Part shown: one piece after another, positions 25,645 to 34,626 of the stretch
Layout: each line of letters begins with the position of its first letter
How positions within the stretch are numbered: the first letter of the stretch is position 1
From: Candidatus Gastranaerophilales bacterium
GTDB taxonomy: Bacteria > Cyanobacteriota > Vampirovibrionia > Gastranaerophilales > Gastranaerophilaceae
Direction of reading: 5' to 3'
DNA: 64,000 nt
Assembly (NCBI GenBank): GCA_944323875.1
Contig: CALUUH010000003.1
Span: 101,336-165,335, forward strand
Program-made: the position numbers and the translations under genes
Notes under the pieces: model-generated
What the model was told of the DNA's origin: nothing
Databases searched by the model: none
Seen by the model: only the letters and a program-made list of their open reading frames with translations

Positions 25645-26010
25645 ATGGATATTTTATTTTCACAAATTGCACTTAATCAAGGTTTGACATTTCTTGCCTG
25701 GGCTACAGGTATTGTCGTTATAGTAGTAGCAGTATATTTGATAAAACTACTGATTGACCTTAGAGAATTAGCGCAAAATCTCAATGAAACATCAATTATT
25801 CTGAATACAGAATTAAAACCTACACTGAAAGAACTCAATGAAACTTTGCATTCTGTAAATTCAATAGTAAAAAGTACAGATCAGGGCGTTGATAATTTCA
25901 AAAGCGCAGTAGAAAAGACATTCGGCAAAACAAAAATTCTGTCAGAATCAATATTTGGCGGATTGATTAAAGGATTTACCACAATATTTAATCTATTTGC
26001 GAAAAAATAA
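25645..26010 (+). CDS. DUF948 (YtxG-like) membrane protein
   Basis: The 121-residue protein has one N-terminal membrane helix (~15-38, FLAWATGIVVIVVAVYLIKL). An amphipathic coiled segment follows (LRELAQNLNETSIILNTELKPTLKELNETL), matching DUF948 proteins that resemble methyl-accepting chemotaxis coiled coils. It is flanked by two YtxH genes, as in ytxG/ytxH clusters. AAGGAAA is the ribosome site. Confidence 0.75.
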   Translation: MDILFSQIALNQGLTFLAWATGIVVIVVAVYLIKLLIDLRELAQNLNETSIILNTELKPTLKELNETLHSVNSIVKSTDQGVDNFKSAVEKTFGKTKILSESIFGGLIKGFTTIFNLFAKK

Positions 26011-26083
26011 TTAGCCGATTACGGGGATTAAATAAAAAAGCCCGTCAATTAAAATGTACACGAAAACAGTAAAGGAGTAAATT

Positions 26084-26359
26084 ATGTCAGCAACAAAATT
26101 TTTAGCAGGTTTTATAGTAGGCGGCGCAATCGGAGCTATTGCAGGTGTATTACTTGCACCTAAATCAGGTGAAGAAACCCGCGCTATGATAGCAGACACA
26201 ACAAAAGATGTTCTGAACCGCGCAAACGAAACCGTTAAAGAAATTCAAAACAAAGCTGATGATGTTGTTTCTGATATGCAGAAAAAAGGCGAAGAAATCA
26301 AAGAAAAAATTCAAACCCTTTTAAATCAGCAAAAAGAACAACAGGCAGTCGAAAATTAA
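26084..26359 (+). CDS. YtxH-domain protein
   Basis: The 91-residue protein is a second YtxH. It has a glycine-zipper helix (LAGFIVGGAIGAIAGVLLAPKSG, ~7-29), the GEETRAMI motif and a long amphipathic helix ending in Gln/Glu. It is probably a paralog of the protein at 25283. AAGGAG precedes the ATG and a strong terminator follows directly. Confidence 0.85.
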   Translation: MSATKFLAGFIVGGAIGAIAGVLLAPKSGEETRAMIADTTKDVLNRANETVKEIQNKADDVVSDMQKKGEEIKEKIQTLLNQQKEQQAVEN

Positions 26360-26364
26360 AATCC

Positions 26365-26408
26365 AAAACAGCGGGATATGGTTAGATAACATATCCCGCT
26401 GTTTTTAT
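26365..26408. terminator. Strong intrinsic terminator, probably bidirectional
   Basis: AACAGCGGGATATG pairs with CATATCCCGCTGTT and is followed by TTTTTATTT on the plus strand. A weaker T-rich flank also serves the convergent gene at 26430. Confidence 0.88.
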
Positions 26409-26429
26409 TTATTAATAAGTTAAATAAAT

Positions 26430-26954
26430 CTAAAATGTCCATGTTATAATTGCGTTAATCCCCCAGTTTTTGTCTGAGTTGTCTTTTATATCCTGCAAAT
26501 TGTAACGCTGCACTTCCAGTGAAACAGAGGTATTTTTTGATACTTTTTGTGTGGCTCCGACAAAAATGCCTGCACTGTTTGTCCATTTATCGGTTTTATA
26601 GTTAAATTTCCCGACATAGTGCGGATTAGCATATAAGATTGTATTATCTGATACCGGAACATTTACACTCAATGGTGAATATCTTATCTGGGTTGCAGAA
26701 CTCTTTAATCCGACTGTATTTCGCACCCTCAAATTCTGATTAAAAAGACCATTTTTATCATAGTTATAAGAACCTTTAAAGTCCAATACCGCCATTGCAT
26801 CTTTGCTAAAATCAGTACCTATCCCGAGGAATACGCCGGCAGAACCGCGATTGCCGACAGCTTTTTCTTCCAAACCTGCAATTGTCAGGTTAGTTCCGTC
26901 CATATTCTGATATGTACTGATTGATGTATTCCCCTTTAGTCCGTCTACCGGCAT
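26430..26954 (-). CDS. Beta-barrel-like protein without a signal peptide
   Basis: The 174-residue product alternates polar and hydrophobic residues, with repeated short strands (for example NTSISTY, SAGVFLGIGTDF, NSAGIFVGATQK). It ends WGINAIITWTF, a typical outer-membrane beta-signal with terminal Phe. No signal peptide is visible and no longer in-frame start was found. It could be a truncated or non-classically exported barrel, or a soluble beta protein. The ribosome site AGGAG lies in a long-range inverted repeat. Confidence 0.55.
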   Translation of the reverse strand: MPVDGLKGNTSISTYQNMDGTNLTIAGLEEKAVGNRGSAGVFLGIGTDFSKDAMAVLDFKGSYNYDKNGLFNQNLRVRNTVGLKSSATQIRYSPLSVNVPVSDNTILYANPHYVGKFNYKTDKWTNSAGIFVGATQKVSKNTSVSLEVQRYNLQDIKDNSDKNWGINAIITWTF

Positions 26955-26958
26955 AAAA

Positions 26959-27015
26959 CAATTCTCCTGATTTCCCCCGTATATTACTATAAAGGATTTT
27001 GGTTCAGGAGAATTG
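26959..27015 (-). promoter_or_regulatory. Inverted repeat masking a ribosome binding site
   Basis: Arms CAATTCTCCTGA (26959-26970) and TCAGGAGAATTG (27004-27015) are 12/12 complementary with a 33-nt loop. In the minus-strand transcript the arm nearest the ATG contains the AGGAG site of the gene at 26430, so pairing would block initiation. Confidence 0.55.
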
Positions 27016-27044
27016 CCTGTTTTAAGAATAAAATTTTACAAATA

Positions 27045-28769
27045 TTAAGATGAAAGCAGAAAATCGGCCAGCTTAGACTCTGTTCGGCCGTTTAGAGTTT
27101 TGTTTATTTTTTGGAGTTTTTGGGCAATTAACTCCATGTTATCTGTCCAGATAAAATTATCCAGAACGTATTTTTCTGCTTTATTAAAATCGCCGTCTAT
27201 CTGAATACGTACAATTTCTGCCAGCATTTCTTTTGCTATCGGAACGACTTTGTCGATATTTACATGAATTTTTTCATCAATAATATCGTATGCGCTCCGT
27301 TCAGCAAAATACTTGTTTTGCATTACCGTTCTTACTCTGTGTGCCTGACTCAATGTCGGTTTAGATTTGAGGAAATTATCTGTAATTGTTGTAACAATTA
27401 TTTGTTTACGCTGTTCTTCCGTATACATACCGAGTTCGGTCAACAAATCCACGAAAGCAAGAGCGCCCATATCTGCTTTGTTTTCTTCAATGATGTTCCG
27501 GTATTTACCCAGTTTTTCACTTCCTTCGCGCGGCCCGAGAGAGTGCGCATTTTCATGTCCGATTGTAAACCAGTGGTCGGCTTCGTTGTTATAATACTTG
27601 TGCTGTTCCTTATCAAGAATGGCATCCAGTCTTTCCTGCAGCTTTTTATAATCGCTTACAAAACGGATTTGGCGGTGGTAAACATTCCGGCGTCCGCCTC
27701 CTATTGTAAGTGAAAGCTTGTCGTCATTCGGAAGATTCTCAGCAAGCGTAATGCCGCCGCGATACGCACCTACATCACCTTTTACAGCTACAAGATCTAC
27801 ATCAACCATTGTTTGCTTAACATCGCCTTCTGTGGAAATGTTTTGGGTATATTCATCTTTGTAAGGCATGTTCTCTGCAAGTTTTGGTAAATATTCTTTT
27901 ATTGCAAGCAGAGCATGAGTCCCTTCTTTATTTACAATACCGACTCTGCCGCCTAAAAAATCTTTAGGAATAGGGGAAATACCGTTATCTTCCAGAAGTT
28001 TTTTCAATTCTTCATTTTCGACGATTGTACCGGTCATTTCATCCTCGTAATTCTCGCGGGTAATAGTAAATTCAAGCGGTGTATCCTGTAGTGTCGCCCA
28101 TTTTTTATCAGCGTATGCATCTAACATCGGTTCAGGTTTACGTAATGCTTTTGCCTGTAATTTAAGGTATTCATTAAAATCCGCATTTGTGGAAACTTCA
28201 GCCGCTCTGTCCAATTCATCTGCCATTTGGGCAAAATCATCTTTGAATTTGTCTATATAATCAATGCCGGTAAGTTCATCACCGTCACGTTCCACAACAG
28301 AGCGCTGTGTTAGAATTTTTTTGACTTTATCTGTTTTGCCTTCTTTTAGCATTTTTGTTAAAATTGCGTGAAATTCTTCTTTAGACAAATCCTCAGGATA
28401 AACACCTTTTCCCGGAAGTTCTGTTATCTCTTTTGCCAGATTGATTTTTTGAGATAAAGAGTCAATGGCATTAATGCCTTTCTGCGCATCAAAAAGAATT
28501 TTTGTTAATTCGGCCTGCTTATTGCCTTTTGATATTTCCTTTTCCAAAAACGCTTTGAACCCTAGATTGTCATGACAATCAATCTGCATGTTTATTTTTT
28601 CTAAAATATCTGCCGCTTTAACAAGGTGCTTGAGTGCGTTTTTATCGCCATCTGCAAGTGAAAGATATTCCGGTGCATCAACATCAAGCATCTTTTTCGT
28701 CATCAAATAGTCTTTGTTGGTACGTTTTTCCAATTCTTCCATTGACAAATTTAATTCGTATTCTTTCAT
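27045..28769 (-). CDS. M49-like (dipeptidyl peptidase III-like) metallopeptidase
   Basis: The 574-residue protein carries the zinc motif HENAHS at ~409-414. A second motif, EENKADMGALAF, lies ~24 residues later, equivalent to the Glu-binding motif of the M49 family (EEGKAD in bacterial homologues). The spacing GHENAHSLGP...EENKAD supports M49. Family members usually have HExxGH, whereas this reads HExxH. No signal peptide is seen, so it is probably cytoplasmic and trims short peptides. AAGGAGAA precedes the ATG. Confidence 0.75.
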   Translation of the reverse strand: MKEYELNLSMEELEKRTNKDYLMTKKMLDVDAPEYLSLADGDKNALKHLVKAADILEKINMQIDCHDNLGFKAFLEKEISKGNKQAELTKILFDAQKGINAIDSLSQKINLAKEITELPGKGVYPEDLSKEEFHAILTKMLKEGKTDKVKKILTQRSVVERDGDELTGIDYIDKFKDDFAQMADELDRAAEVSTNADFNEYLKLQAKALRKPEPMLDAYADKKWATLQDTPLEFTITRENYEDEMTGTIVENEELKKLLEDNGISPIPKDFLGGRVGIVNKEGTHALLAIKEYLPKLAENMPYKDEYTQNISTEGDVKQTMVDVDLVAVKGDVGAYRGGITLAENLPNDDKLSLTIGGGRRNVYHRQIRFVSDYKKLQERLDAILDKEQHKYYNNEADHWFTIGHENAHSLGPREGSEKLGKYRNIIEENKADMGALAFVDLLTELGMYTEEQRKQIIVTTITDNFLKSKPTLSQAHRVRTVMQNKYFAERSAYDIIDEKIHVNIDKVVPIAKEMLAEIVRIQIDGDFNKAEKYVLDNFIWTDNMELIAQKLQKINKTLNGRTESKLADFLLSS

Positions 28770-28822
28770 AAAATTTCTCCTTTTTGAAAAATTATATCAT
28801 TACAGGGAAAAGTTGTTGTCGT

Positions 28823-29293
28823 CTATTTGTGGTAAGTCTCGCCTTTAATTATCTTGAAGGCGCGGTAAATTTGTTCAACCAGTATCAATCTGGCAAACTG
28901 GTGCAGGAAAGTCATTTTTGACATGCTTAGTTTAAAATCCGCACGTTCGGATACTTTAGGTGATATACCGCAGGAGGAACCGATGACAAAGACTATTTCG
29001 CTGACTCCGTCATTTGCGAGCGTATTAATTTTTTGAGCCAGTTCTTCTGATGACAACATTTTGCCGTTTATCTCAAGAGTAATGACATAAGATTGCGGCT
29101 TGATTTGCGCAAGAATTTTTTCAGCTTCCTCGTCAAGAACTTTTCCCGTCAGATTTTCGTCCTTAATTTCTATTGGAGAAAGTTCAACAATTTCGAGCGA
29201 CACATAAGGCCGCAGACGCTTTACAAATTCGTCAATACCGTCTTTCAAAAATTTTTCTTTAATTTTCCCGAGAGCGACTATCTTAATTTTCAT
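28823..29293 (-). CDS. rlmH: 23S rRNA (pseudouridine1915-N3)-methyltransferase
   Basis: RlmH is a SPOUT methyltransferase that modifies helix 69 of 23S rRNA. The 156-residue protein shows MKIKIVALGKIKEKFLKDGI at the start, EEAEKILAQI, the knot residues FVIGSSCGIS (~104-113), LSMSKMTFLHQFARLILVEQIYRAFKI, and the HK ending. The start overlaps the mscS stop by one base. Confidence 0.96.
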   Translation of the reverse strand: MKIKIVALGKIKEKFLKDGIDEFVKRLRPYVSLEIVELSPIEIKDENLTGKVLDEEAEKILAQIKPQSYVITLEINGKMLSSEELAQKINTLANDGVSEIVFVIGSSCGISPKVSERADFKLSMSKMTFLHQFARLILVEQIYRAFKIIKGETYHK

Positions 29294-30150
29294 TAATTCT
29301 TAGCCATATAAACCGTTGTTGACGGGAATGCAAATTCAATCTTATCTTCCCTGAACTGCTTTATTACGTCAAAGTAAACTTCACCCCTGATTCGAACAAA
29401 CTCTGAGTATATTCTGGTCTTAGCATAAGCAATTAATCTTATATTGATAGAACTGCTGTCAAGAGCTTCAATATTTACAGTGTAATCATCATAAACTTCA
29501 GGATGGCGCTGTGCAACAAATTTAACAATCTCCAGTGCTCGCTCTATTTTTTCGTTACTGGTATCATAAGTAATACCAAAAATTGCATCAATTCGACGCT
29601 TATGTGCACGTGTAACATTTTCGACAATACTATTTGCGACTAAGTCATTTGGAATACTGACAAGGTAATTTTGTAATGAACGTATTTTTGTAGAACGCAG
29701 GGTTATTGATTCAACTGTACCTTCAAGGTCATTAATTTTTATATAATCTCCGATTTTATAAGTTTTATCCGCCACAATTCCCATTGTTCCAAACATAGAA
29801 GCAATAGTCTGCTGCGCGGCAAACCCCACGGCCAAACCGGTAATTCCAAAACCGGCGATTAGTGATGTCAAAGAATACCCATGACTTTGCAAAAATGAAG
29901 CAACAACAAAAAATATGATTAAAAATTTAATTATTTTTTCTAAAATAGGAAATACATGCAAAAAAGATTCCGCATTTTCGTTAGACTTAAAACGCTGCTG
30001 CATCTTATGAATCAAAATATCTGTCAGCTTGAATAAAACAAAAATTATTACAAGATTAACAATGACACCTAAAATCATACTCACCTTAAATGCTGCGAGT
30101 AATTTCCCTAATTTGTCAGTATAACTCAAGATTTGATCAATCATGCTCAC
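29293..30150 (-). CDS. mscS: Small-conductance mechanosensitive channel
   Basis: The 285-residue protein has three membrane helices (~18-42, ~68-85, ~93-115). The pore-lining helix GFGITGLAVGFAAQQTIASMFG has the Gly/Ala pattern of MscS TM3, followed by the beta domain (IKINDLEGTVESITLRSTKIRSLQN, IPNDLVANSIVENVTR) and the alpha/beta C-terminus. It releases solutes on osmotic downshock. It is co-transcribed with rlmH. Confidence 0.93.
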   Translation of the reverse strand: MSMIDQILSYTDKLGKLLAAFKVSMILGVIVNLVIIFVLFKLTDILIHKMQQRFKSNENAESFLHVFPILEKIIKFLIIFFVVASFLQSHGYSLTSLIAGFGITGLAVGFAAQQTIASMFGTMGIVADKTYKIGDYIKINDLEGTVESITLRSTKIRSLQNYLVSIPNDLVANSIVENVTRAHKRRIDAIFGITYDTSNEKIERALEIVKFVAQRHPEVYDDYTVNIEALDSSSINIRLIAYAKTRIYSEFVRIRGEVYFDVIKQFREDKIEFAFPSTTVYMAKN

Positions 30151-30420
30151 TCCTACCTTTTATATAAATAGACTTATACATGATAATATATTTATTATAT
30201 GAGGACAAATGTGTAACAAAACTAAATCAAAAGTATAGTAAAGTGTTACCGGAACACTAATTGTAAAGTTAAACTTTCGGTCTCTAAATATTGTAAACAC
30301 AAGCTTTATTGAATTTTATTCAAAAAAAATGTAAAGTTTCATGAAATACTAGCAAAAAATCTTTTTCTTTGTTTTAATATGAAGGTAGGACAAGTGTAGC
30401 AATATTTTAAATGGTGGATT
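30151..30420. other. Gene-free divergent intergenic region
   Basis: The 270-nt stretch separates mscS from the gene at 30421. It is AT-rich, with a short GTGTT/AACAC inverted repeat (GTGTTACCGGAACAC) and an AAAGTT-A-AACTTT palindrome. I see no ORF or terminator. Confidence 0.5.
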
Positions 30421-31302
30421 ATGAAAATTAACTCAATTCATTATCAAACTAACCTCACCAAGGGGTCAGCGGGAACAAAGGATTCCCCTATGGCTCTCGG
30501 AGTGCAGGAGTTAAGGAACTCGCAGAACTTTAAAGAGCGAAATTATGCGGGTTTGTGTGAAGAAAAGCAAAATAATAAAGGATATAATGCAGCATATAGC
30601 GGCAGCTTTACGGGAAAGAGTGAAGTTGCCGCTAATGTTTTGAATGGAGGTTTATCGCTCGGCCAAAAGATTATGAAAAGTGACTGGTTTGCCAAGTCAA
30701 TGGGTATGGTAAACGACCACAACATAGCATCCAGCGCATTTATGGCTTTGATCTTAGCAGGTATATTACGACCTGCTACTATTGTCTCATTACCTGGTAA
30801 AAAGGATAAAGAGGACAAAATTTATTCAGCAGGTCATGCCATTGCATCAGGTGTTATCGGATTTGTAGCATCAGTTATTTTGACAAGTCCTCTTGACACA
30901 GCAGTTAAAAATCTTTTCGGAGCCAAAGAAATTCTTGATGATGATGGCAATGTAAAACAGGTGATAAAAGGTTACGATGAATACGGGTCTAAACGCCTAA
31001 AACAAATTGCCGAAGATTTAAAAGAATTTGACGGCAAAGAAATGACTATTGAATTGAAAAAGCAAAAACGTTTACTCAAAAACTCAAAAAATGCACTTAA
31101 ACAAATTTCAAAAAATATTCCGGACTGGGTTATCGGAGTTCCGAGATCAATGTTAACAATCGCTCTGATCCCGCCGATTTTGAAATACGTATTCGGTGTA
31201 GAAAAGAAAAAAGCACCGGCGGCTCAACCGGTTCTGGCAGCAGTGGAAACAACAAAACCTATGATAAAATCATTTAACGAATTCAGAGGAGGGCTCAAAT
31301 AA
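30421..31302 (+). CDS. Lineage-specific membrane protein with SFTGK motif
   Basis: The 293-residue protein has a disordered N-terminus (~1-65) that includes YSGSFTGKSE. Hydrophobic segments are at ~100-120 (ASSAFMALILAGILRPATIV), ~138-160 and ~240-258, and there is a Lys-rich helical stretch at ~190-230. No named family recognised. The stop and the next start overlap as TAATG, so both proteins are made in a coupled way and are probably partners or paralogs. Confidence 0.6.
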   Translation: MKINSIHYQTNLTKGSAGTKDSPMALGVQELRNSQNFKERNYAGLCEEKQNNKGYNAAYSGSFTGKSEVAANVLNGGLSLGQKIMKSDWFAKSMGMVNDHNIASSAFMALILAGILRPATIVSLPGKKDKEDKIYSAGHAIASGVIGFVASVILTSPLDTAVKNLFGAKEILDDDGNVKQVIKGYDEYGSKRLKQIAEDLKEFDGKEMTIELKKQKRLLKNSKNALKQISKNIPDWVIGVPRSMLTIALIPPILKYVFGVEKKKAPAAQPVLAAVETTKPMIKSFNEFRGGLK

Positions 31303-32204
31303 TGCAAGTAACTCTCCATAATATAAGATACAATCAACAAAATTCAAATACCCAACGTCAACAAATTCCGACGTTCAAAAATCAGCACCAACAGATACCG
31401 ACATTCCCGGCAAGTGCGCAGGCAATTCCGACATTTGAAGGCGGTGCGGCTGGTATTATTACTGATACTCTCCCTAAAAAATCCAGTATTTTCAAAAATA
31501 TCAACAAATATTATAACAAAGGCGTTGATAAAATAGCAAAATACTTTACTGCTCCGCTGGTAGATAGTACACCAATGAACTGGGCTGCTGAAAAATTTAA
31601 AAACAGCAGATATCTGTTCAATCACCTTCTGGCTGTCGGATCAGCTATCACAAGCGGTATGTATATGTACAAAACCCTGAATAATGACAAGCTGGACAAA
31701 GACAGAAAACAGACACTTGCACTTAACCAGTTTTTGACATTCGTACTTTCAACAGCGGGCGCTTACGCAATTGACAGTAAGCTAGGCAACTGGTGGGATA
31801 AACAGACAGCTAAATTTGCCGGCTTGAGATTGAACGATGAAACGCTTGAGCAGGATTTTGTAAACAAGAATAAAGAAATTCTTAAAAACAACGAAGAAAT
31901 TATCAAAGCAAACAAAGACAAAGTTTCTAAAAAAGACTTGAAATTGTTGCTTGATGATACAGAACTTGTTAAAGAATTTGTCAAAACAAGAAACAACTTC
32001 AAATCTATGCTTCCGAAACAAAAAAGAGCATTACTCAACCAGATTGAAGGTATGGGCTTGCTGAAAACAATGATTGTATTCGGCGCAGTATACAGATATC
32101 TGGTACCTGTTCTTGTTACTCCGATTGCCAATAAGCTTGGTGACAAATACCTTAATCATAAAAAGGCAGCGGATGCATTAAAAAATCAAAATACACAAAA
32201 CTAA
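31302..32204 (+). CDS. Lineage-specific membrane protein with IPTF repeats
   Basis: The 300-residue protein starts with an unusual repeat. The segments QQIPTFK, QQIPTFP and QAIPTFEGG occur at ~20-50, spaced ~12 residues, and the last resembles the IxFxG motif of its relatives. A hydrophobic segment around ~108-125, another at ~142-160 and one near ~255-275 (TMIVFGAVYRYLVPVLVTPI) suggest membrane association. The middle is Lys/Glu/Asp-rich and helical. GAGGAGGG supports the start. Function unknown. Confidence 0.6.
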   Translation: MQVTLHNIRYNQQNSNTQRQQIPTFKNQHQQIPTFPASAQAIPTFEGGAAGIITDTLPKKSSIFKNINKYYNKGVDKIAKYFTAPLVDSTPMNWAAEKFKNSRYLFNHLLAVGSAITSGMYMYKTLNNDKLDKDRKQTLALNQFLTFVLSTAGAYAIDSKLGNWWDKQTAKFAGLRLNDETLEQDFVNKNKEILKNNEEIIKANKDKVSKKDLKLLLDDTELVKEFVKTRNNFKSMLPKQKRALLNQIEGMGLLKTMIVFGAVYRYLVPVLVTPIANKLGDKYLNHKKAADALKNQNTQN

Positions 32205-32223
32205 ACTATACTTAAATCCTTAT

Positions 32224-32250
32224 AGCTCCTCTTACTGAGGAGCTTTTTTT
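32224..32250 (+). terminator. Terminator embedded in the 3' end of purL
   Basis: AGCTCCTC and GAGGAGCT form the stem with loop TTACT, followed by a seven-T run. It ends the two-gene unit 30421-32204. The same bases encode the last codons of the convergent purL. Confidence 0.85.
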
Positions 32251-33746
32251 ATGCCAATCATGGTAAATGCAGGCATATTGATGATTTTCGAATTTGAACT
32301 TTCATTGTAAAAAGAAACATTGCCGGAACAGACTGTTATTCCTGTTTCTTCACAGAATTTTTTTATTGCTGAAATAGTACGCTTAAATTCATACATAGTC
32401 GGCGGAATTTCAGGATTAGTGAAATTCAAACAGTTGGTTATTCCTTTTGGGGTGAAACCGCGTTTCAAAAATTCACTTTCTGCATTTTTAAGCGCATCAT
32501 AAGTTTGTGCAACAGTTGAAGAAAATGTATAAATACCGAGAGAACAGTTTTCTTCCCATAAATACAGCGAATTGAATTGTGGATTGTCATCCGGTTGCAA
32601 TTGAGTCCTTGTACCAACAGTATGATCATATTGATTATAAATTTCAGGTGAATTTATGTTTTCAATTGGCGGATCCTTGACGGGGATTTCTGTAAAATCT
32701 AACTCAACCACAGGTGGTGTGACAAGTACATCAACGGGCAAATCCGCTAAAATTTTGTTACTGCGTCTTACAATATAAGATTTTTTTTCAATGACATCTC
32801 CGATAACAGAATAAGGTATTTCGTATTTTTTCATGACAGCTGCAATTTGTGGAATTTTATTTTCCTCAACCGCAAACAGCATTCTTTCCTGAGTTTCTGA
32901 AAGCATTATCTCAAAATCCTTAATTGATGTGTCGCCGATATGTATTTTATCTAAATCAATATCAACTCCTACGCCGCTTTTAAACGCTATTTCCGAAGTT
33001 GAGGACAGAATGCCGGCCGCCCCGCAATCCTGACAGGTTACAACGAGTTTTTGATCAAAAGCCTCAAGACATGCCTCTATAAGTTTCTTTTTCATAAATG
33101 GGTTGGCAATCTGAATGGAAAGTTTATCCTCTTTTTTCTCATCACTTAATTTTTTTGACGCAAAACTCGCGCCGCCCATACCGTCTTTCATTGTATGAGA
33201 GCCGACAAGCATGAGTTTTAACCCTGCATGCGCTGAATTTGAGGTTATTATATCGTCGAACTTTGCAATACCTATGGCTGTCACGTTCACCAGCGGATTT
33301 TCAGTAAATCTTTTGTTGTACAAAACTTCTGTAGAAACAGTCGGTACACCTATACAGTTGCCGTAATTTGAAATTCCAGCCACAACACCGTCAATAATTC
33401 TTTTGTCATCCCCGAATTTTAGAGAATTACAAAGAGCGATAGGTCTTGCATTCATAGCAAGCACATCACGCACAATTCCGCCAATGCCCGTTGCAGCCCC
33501 GTTAAATGGTTCAACAGCACACGGATGATTATGAGATTCCATTTTAAATAGAACAGCATGCCGGCCTATCCTTATTCCGCCTGCATTTTCAGACGCAAAA
33601 ACAGCCTTGTCTTTAGGCAGAAGTCTAAGTAATTCCCGTGAATGCAGGTACCCGCAGTGCTCTGAATATGTTGCACTAAAAAGATACAGTTCAAATTCGT
33701 TTGGCTCTCTATTCAATTTTTCTGTAATGTATTTTTTATATTTCAT
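32232..33746 (-). CDS. purL: Phosphoribosylformylglycinamidine synthase II, short C-terminus
   Basis: PurL makes FGAM with PurS and PurQ. Conserved elements are SEHCGYLHS near the start, MESHNHPCAVEPFNGAATGIGG, DVLAMNARP, DGMGGASFAS, LSETQERM and GNVSFYNES. The frame ends GIKKAPQ about 20 residues after that last motif. Small PurLs usually run about 600 (Thermotoga) to 740 residues, so most of the second C-terminal AIR-synthase subdomain is missing. The end is fixed by the convergent gene 28 nt away, so it is not a simple frameshift. ATG 33746 (504 residues) is preferred over an in-frame TTG. Confidence 0.88.
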   Translation of the reverse strand: MKYKKYITEKLNREPNEFELYLFSATYSEHCGYLHSRELLRLLPKDKAVFASENAGGIRIGRHAVLFKMESHNHPCAVEPFNGAATGIGGIVRDVLAMNARPIALCNSLKFGDDKRIIDGVVAGISNYGNCIGVPTVSTEVLYNKRFTENPLVNVTAIGIAKFDDIITSNSAHAGLKLMLVGSHTMKDGMGGASFASKKLSDEKKEDKLSIQIANPFMKKKLIEACLEAFDQKLVVTCQDCGAAGILSSTSEIAFKSGVGVDIDLDKIHIGDTSIKDFEIMLSETQERMLFAVEENKIPQIAAVMKKYEIPYSVIGDVIEKKSYIVRRSNKILADLPVDVLVTPPVVELDFTEIPVKDPPIENINSPEIYNQYDHTVGTRTQLQPDDNPQFNSLYLWEENCSLGIYTFSSTVAQTYDALKNAESEFLKRGFTPKGITNCLNFTNPEIPPTMYEFKRTISAIKKFCEETGITVCSGNVSFYNESSNSKIINMPAFTMIGIKKAPQ

Positions 33747-34338
33747 TTTCAATAAACTCAAAAATCTTTCGGCCGTCAGTCAATCCAAGCTCTGAATATA
33801 CGGCACGTTCAGGGTGCGGCATCATACTGATAATTTTCTTTTCTCGGTTGTAAATTCCGGCAATACGCTCATCTGAACCGTTGATATTTTCTGTATAACG
33901 CAAAATAACTTCTTCACTCATGTTTTCACAGGAAATATAATTTCCTTGATGATGTGCGACAGGAATATGAATTACTTCTCCAAGGAATTCCAGCGGTACA
34001 ACGCGTGATATGAATTTCAGATTTTCGTTGTAAGTCAATGCGCCGGAAAGCAGTTTGGCTTCACACAGTATTTGAAACCCGTTACAAATGCCCACAATCA
34101 GAGTTTCACCAACCGGAAGAGATTGAACAGCAGGCGCAAGTTTTGCAATGCGTCCTGACGATATGTGATCACCGTAAGAAAATCCTCCGGGTAAAAAAAT
34201 AACATCATATTTTTTGTTTATACGTTCATCCTGCCATATATATTCAGCACGCCAGCCAAAAAGTTCACAGGCTCTTCTTGTATCCTGTTCGCAATTAGTT
34301 CCTAAAAACGTTATAATACCGGCATTTATACTACTCAT
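33736..34338 (-). CDS. purQ: Phosphoribosylformylglycinamidine synthase, glutaminase subunit
   Basis: This class I glutamine amidotransferase supplies ammonia to PurL. In 200 residues it shows TNCEQDTRRAC near the start, GGFSYGDHISSGRIA, the nucleophile Cys in GICNGFQIL (~83-91), VAHHQGNY and the catalytic His in MMPHPERA (~180). Its 3' end overlaps purL by 11 nt and its start overlaps purS by 8 nt. Confidence 0.96.
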   Translation of the reverse strand: MSSINAGIITFLGTNCEQDTRRACELFGWRAEYIWQDERINKKYDVIFLPGGFSYGDHISSGRIAKLAPAVQSLPVGETLIVGICNGFQILCEAKLLSGALTYNENLKFISRVVPLEFLGEVIHIPVAHHQGNYISCENMSEEVILRYTENINGSDERIAGIYNREKKIISMMPHPERAVYSELGLTDGRKIFEFIENEI

Positions 34339-34591
34339 TCAAATCTACCCAGTGTATTTCATACTCCTCAATAACGCTGTTCGCAAGAATTTCCTCAGCA
34401 ATAAGCTGAACTGTTTTTTGTGCGGTATCTCTATTTTGTGCTGAAAATTCCAGTATATAGCGATTTTGCAGCTTGCAATGAAAATTTTTAACATCGGTAA
34501 TCTGTTCAACCGCATCAGCAAGTGTTATTGCCTTAATATCCTTTATTGTCGGTTTCAGACCAACATCAACTATTGCCTTAAAATTTTTCAT
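34331..34591 (-). CDS. purS: Phosphoribosylformylglycinamidine synthase, PurS subunit
   Basis: The 86-residue protein matches PurS, the small dimer that docks PurQ onto PurL. It has VDVGLKPTIKDIKAITLADAV with the usual internal YILEFSA strand. It opens the purSQL block. The separate small subunit fits the small-type PurL rather than the fused large enzyme. Confidence 0.9.
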   Translation of the reverse strand: MKNFKAIVDVGLKPTIKDIKAITLADAVEQITDVKNFHCKLQNRYILEFSAQNRDTAQKTVQLIAEEILANSVIEEYEIHWVDLNE

Positions 34592-34626
34592 ATTTCTATT
34601 TTAACACTATAAACATTAAACGTTTT

